From positions 1 through 15,217 of the forward strand of contig CALVSV010000156.1 of the NCBI GenBank assembly GCA_944359595.1: 15,217 bases of DNA, read 5' to 3'. The notes beneath the pieces were generated by a model. The model worked only from the letters and a program-made list of their open reading frames with translations, ran no database searches and had not been told where the DNA came from. Every line of letters begins with the position of its first letter. The stretch's first letter is position 1. The stretch comes from an uncultured Bacilli bacterium (lineage in GTDB: Bacteria; Bacillota_I; Bacilli_A; RF39; UBA660). Below are positions 13,494 to 15,217 of this stretch, in pieces. Made by a program: the position numbers and the translations under genes.

Positions 13494-15217
13494 CATTATT
13501 ATTTGTACCATCAGAAGGTGTGGAAGGTTCTGTATCACCATCGCCTTCATCAGGTGGAGTTATTTCTTGTTCGTTCTTTTTACAAGTACCATTAATAGTT
13601 AAATTCTTATTTATTGTAATACCAGCACTAATATCCCAACCACTAAATGTAGTTCCACTAGCGCATGTAGGAGTATATTCTTCTAATACGTCTCCTTCTT
13701 CATAAGTTACTTCATGAGTTATAGTTCCATCTAACATATATGTTACAGTATATGTTTTAGATGTAGTATCTGTATTTTTATAATATAAAATAAGATTTGT
13801 TATATTACTTAAATTTGTACCTTCTTCATGACTCATCTTACCAAATGTCCCAGTTAAAGTATCATCATATACAGGATCATCTACATCAAGATCTTTATAA
13901 GTTATTTTTATACTTACTGGTAAAGATCTTGACCATTCTTCAACAGAACTTTTAGTTTCACCAATCAAATTTGGTAGGTAACACTTAGAATTTTCAGTAC
14001 CTTTTGGACAAGCATCTTCATTATCATCTTCTTCATCTTTAACTATATATTTAAGAACTAAATTTTTAACTTTACTTGGATCAGTTCCAGCTTTTACACT
14101 TTGTGAAATTATTTCACCATCTGAATAACTGTCTTTATATAGTGGATCTCCTTCTTTTACTGCTTCAAATGTATATTTAAAATTATATGATTTTAATACA
14201 CTTTCTGCATAACTTTTAGTTTTACCAACAAAATTAGGTAAACTATTAGATGTGCTTTCTTCAACTTGTGATATATTATCTGACATATCTGCTCCAATTA
14301 TTTTCTTTTCGTATTCTTCATTTATAGAGAAATCAAATGTTTTTATCATTTCAGCATCTTTAAGTCCTAAATTTTCTTTCATAGCGTTGCTTATCGCGTC
14401 AATACTAGTTTCATATGGTACATAATTATAAAGAGTCAATGCAAAATCTGGGTCGTATATCATTTTACTATAACCAGAAATAAATAATTGTTCCATAGAT
14501 ATTAAATCATCTGTAGTAGTATGTGTACTCTTAAGTAGTACATCTTTACCAACATTATAAAATGACAATATTTGATCAGTTGAAATATTTGTATCCATAT
14601 TTTTAGATATAGAATCCAATATACCATTTACGTCTTCAATACTATCTATAGTTGAAAGTTTTTTTAACATTCCTTCTATAACTAATTGTTGATTAAGTCC
14701 ACGATCTATATCTCCACGACTTAATGTTTTTCTATGACGAGCTAGTGCAAGAGCTTGTTCACCATTTAATGTTTGTACACCTTTATCTAAACAAATTTCA
14801 TTTTCACCCCATGCTCTATTACTATCTTGTTCACAAAAACTAATTGGTACATCTACTTCGATACCACCTAATTTATCAACTAGTCCAACAACACCTTTAA
14901 AATTCATTTTAACATAGTAATCTATATCAATACCTGTAAAGTCTTCAATTGTTTGACTCATACAGTCTACACCTTGCCATGCAGCATGTGTTATTTTATT
15001 TTTCTTTTTATTTTTAAAACATGCAATAGGTACATATGTATCTCTTGGTATTGATAATACTGTAGCGTTTAATGTATTAGGATTAAATGTAATAACCATT
15101 AATGAATCACCATTAACTGCTGCATTTTTATCAAGACCATCTTTTTCTGAATCTACACCCATCAATAAAACTGTAAAAGGTTCTTTAACAATATTTTTTG
15201 AACTTACCTTATTATTA
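13489..15217 (-). CDS. LCP (LytR-CpsA-Psr) family protein with two PASTA domains and an InlB B-type repeat, 5' truncated by window
   Basis: LCP proteins transfer undecaprenyl-linked glycopolymers (teichoic acids, capsule) to peptidoglycan outside the membrane. The frame stays open to the window edge: residues before the internal TTG/ATG near 15165 read EPFTVLLMGVD, a normal LCP core start, so the membrane anchor lies beyond 15217. Visible domains: LCP catalytic domain (about 14660-15180) with SIPRDTYV, KITHA, LVDKLGGIEVDVP, LNGEQALALARHR and GDIDRGLNQQ; a linker; PASTA 1 (about 14035-14244, LPNFVGKTK); PASTA 2 (about 13774-13980, LPNLIGETK); a listerial B-repeat-like module (about 13579-13755, YTVTYMLDG, FSGWDIS, ITINKNLTING); and an acidic, Pro/Ser/Thr-rich tail. 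Eight Cys sit in four close pairs. PASTA domains usually bind muropeptides or glycan and suggest wall anchoring. The second Arg of the usual R..RQ signature is Asn here. Confidence 0.9.
   Translation of the reverse strand, partial: NNKVSSKNIVKEPFTVLLMGVDSEKDGLDKNAAVNGDSLMVITFNPNTLNATVLSIPRDTYVPIACFKNKKKNKITHAAWQGVDCMSQTIEDFTGIDIDYYVKMNFKGVVGLVDKLGGIEVDVPISFCEQDSNRAWGENEICLDKGVQTLNGEQALALARHRKTLSRGDIDRGLNQQLVIEGMLKKLSTIDSIEDVNGILDSISKNMDTNISTDQILSFYNVGKDVLLKSTHTTTDDLISMEQLFISGYSKMIYDPDFALTLYNYVPYETSIDAISNAMKENLGLKDAEMIKTFDFSINEEYEKKIIGADMSDNISQVEESTSNSLPNFVGKTKSYAESVLKSYNFKYTFEAVKEGDPLYKDSYSDGEIISQSVKAGTDPSKVKNLVLKYIVKDEEDDNEDACPKGTENSKCYLPNLIGETKSSVEEWSRSLPVSIKITYKDLDVDDPVYDDTLTGTFGKMSHEEGTNLSNITNLILYYKNTDTTSKTYTVTYMLDGTITHEVTYEEGDVLEEYTPTCASGTTFSGWDISAGITINKNLTINGTCKKNEQEITPPDEGDGDTEPSTPSDGTNNNE

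Noticed and set aside
13478..13705. Plus-strand open frame of 75 codons after asnB
   Set aside because: It begins inside the terminator loop and runs antisense to the Pro/Ser/Thr-rich tail and B repeat of the LCP gene, whose domains are clear.
15163..15165. TTG/ATG near 15165 as the real start of the LCP gene
   Set aside because: The frame continues upstream to the window edge with EPFTVLLMGVD, the conserved first strand of the LCP core, and a membrane anchor is still missing, so the gene starts outside the window.
1..15217. Mobile elements, phage genes, CRISPR arrays, toxin-antitoxin or defence systems
   Set aside because: No transposase, integrase, direct repeat array, tRNA-flanked insertion or shift in codon use was seen; the window reads as a stable chromosomal region with housekeeping genes.

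Overview
The window is strongly AT-rich, uses AGA and A/T-ending codons almost throughout, and carries short-spaced, co-oriented bacterial genes with GGAGG-type ribosome binding sites. The gene content (MurF and MurC peptidoglycan ligases, FtsW, an LCP protein with PASTA domains, MscL, TsaD, RimM-TrmD) points to a walled, low-GC Firmicute. The best guess is an uncultured gut lineage near the Erysipelotrichia or the 'RF39-type' walled relatives of Mollicutes; this placement is inference. TGA acts as a stop at the end of three genes and Trp is TGG, so the standard bacterial code applies, not the Mycoplasma code.

Layout: (1) 1-1974, the last codons of a probable murF, then murC and a small metallo-beta-lactamase-fold hydrolase, closed by an intrinsic terminator. 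(2) 2001-6650, a tight operon with its own promoter: a YgjP-like zinc metallopeptidase, a SpoU-family RNA methyltransferase, rimM, trmD, a 147-residue protein of unknown function and a 531-residue membrane protein of unknown function, closed by a weak terminator. (3) 6649-7713, tsaD with a clear promoter. (4) 7714-8263, mscL and its AT-only terminator. (5) 8310-11622, a coupled trio: an unrecognised membrane-anchored protein, ftsW and a MYG1-family protein, whose reading frames overlap by one and four bases. (6) 11623-13471, asnB. (7) 13489-15217 on the minus strand, the 3' portion of an LCP-PASTA gene convergent with asnB; both share one bidirectional terminator.

Together the genes serve envelope building (MurF, MurC, FtsW, LCP, possibly AsnB), tRNA and rRNA maturation (SpoU methyltransferase, RimM, TrmD, TsaD) and osmotic safety (MscL). 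I see no tRNA or rRNA genes, CRISPR arrays, insertion sequences, prophage genes or defence systems. The least ordinary content is the three unrecognised proteins (4578-5021, 5030-6625, 8310-9590) and the domain architecture of the LCP protein. No intergenic gap exceeds about 105 bases.
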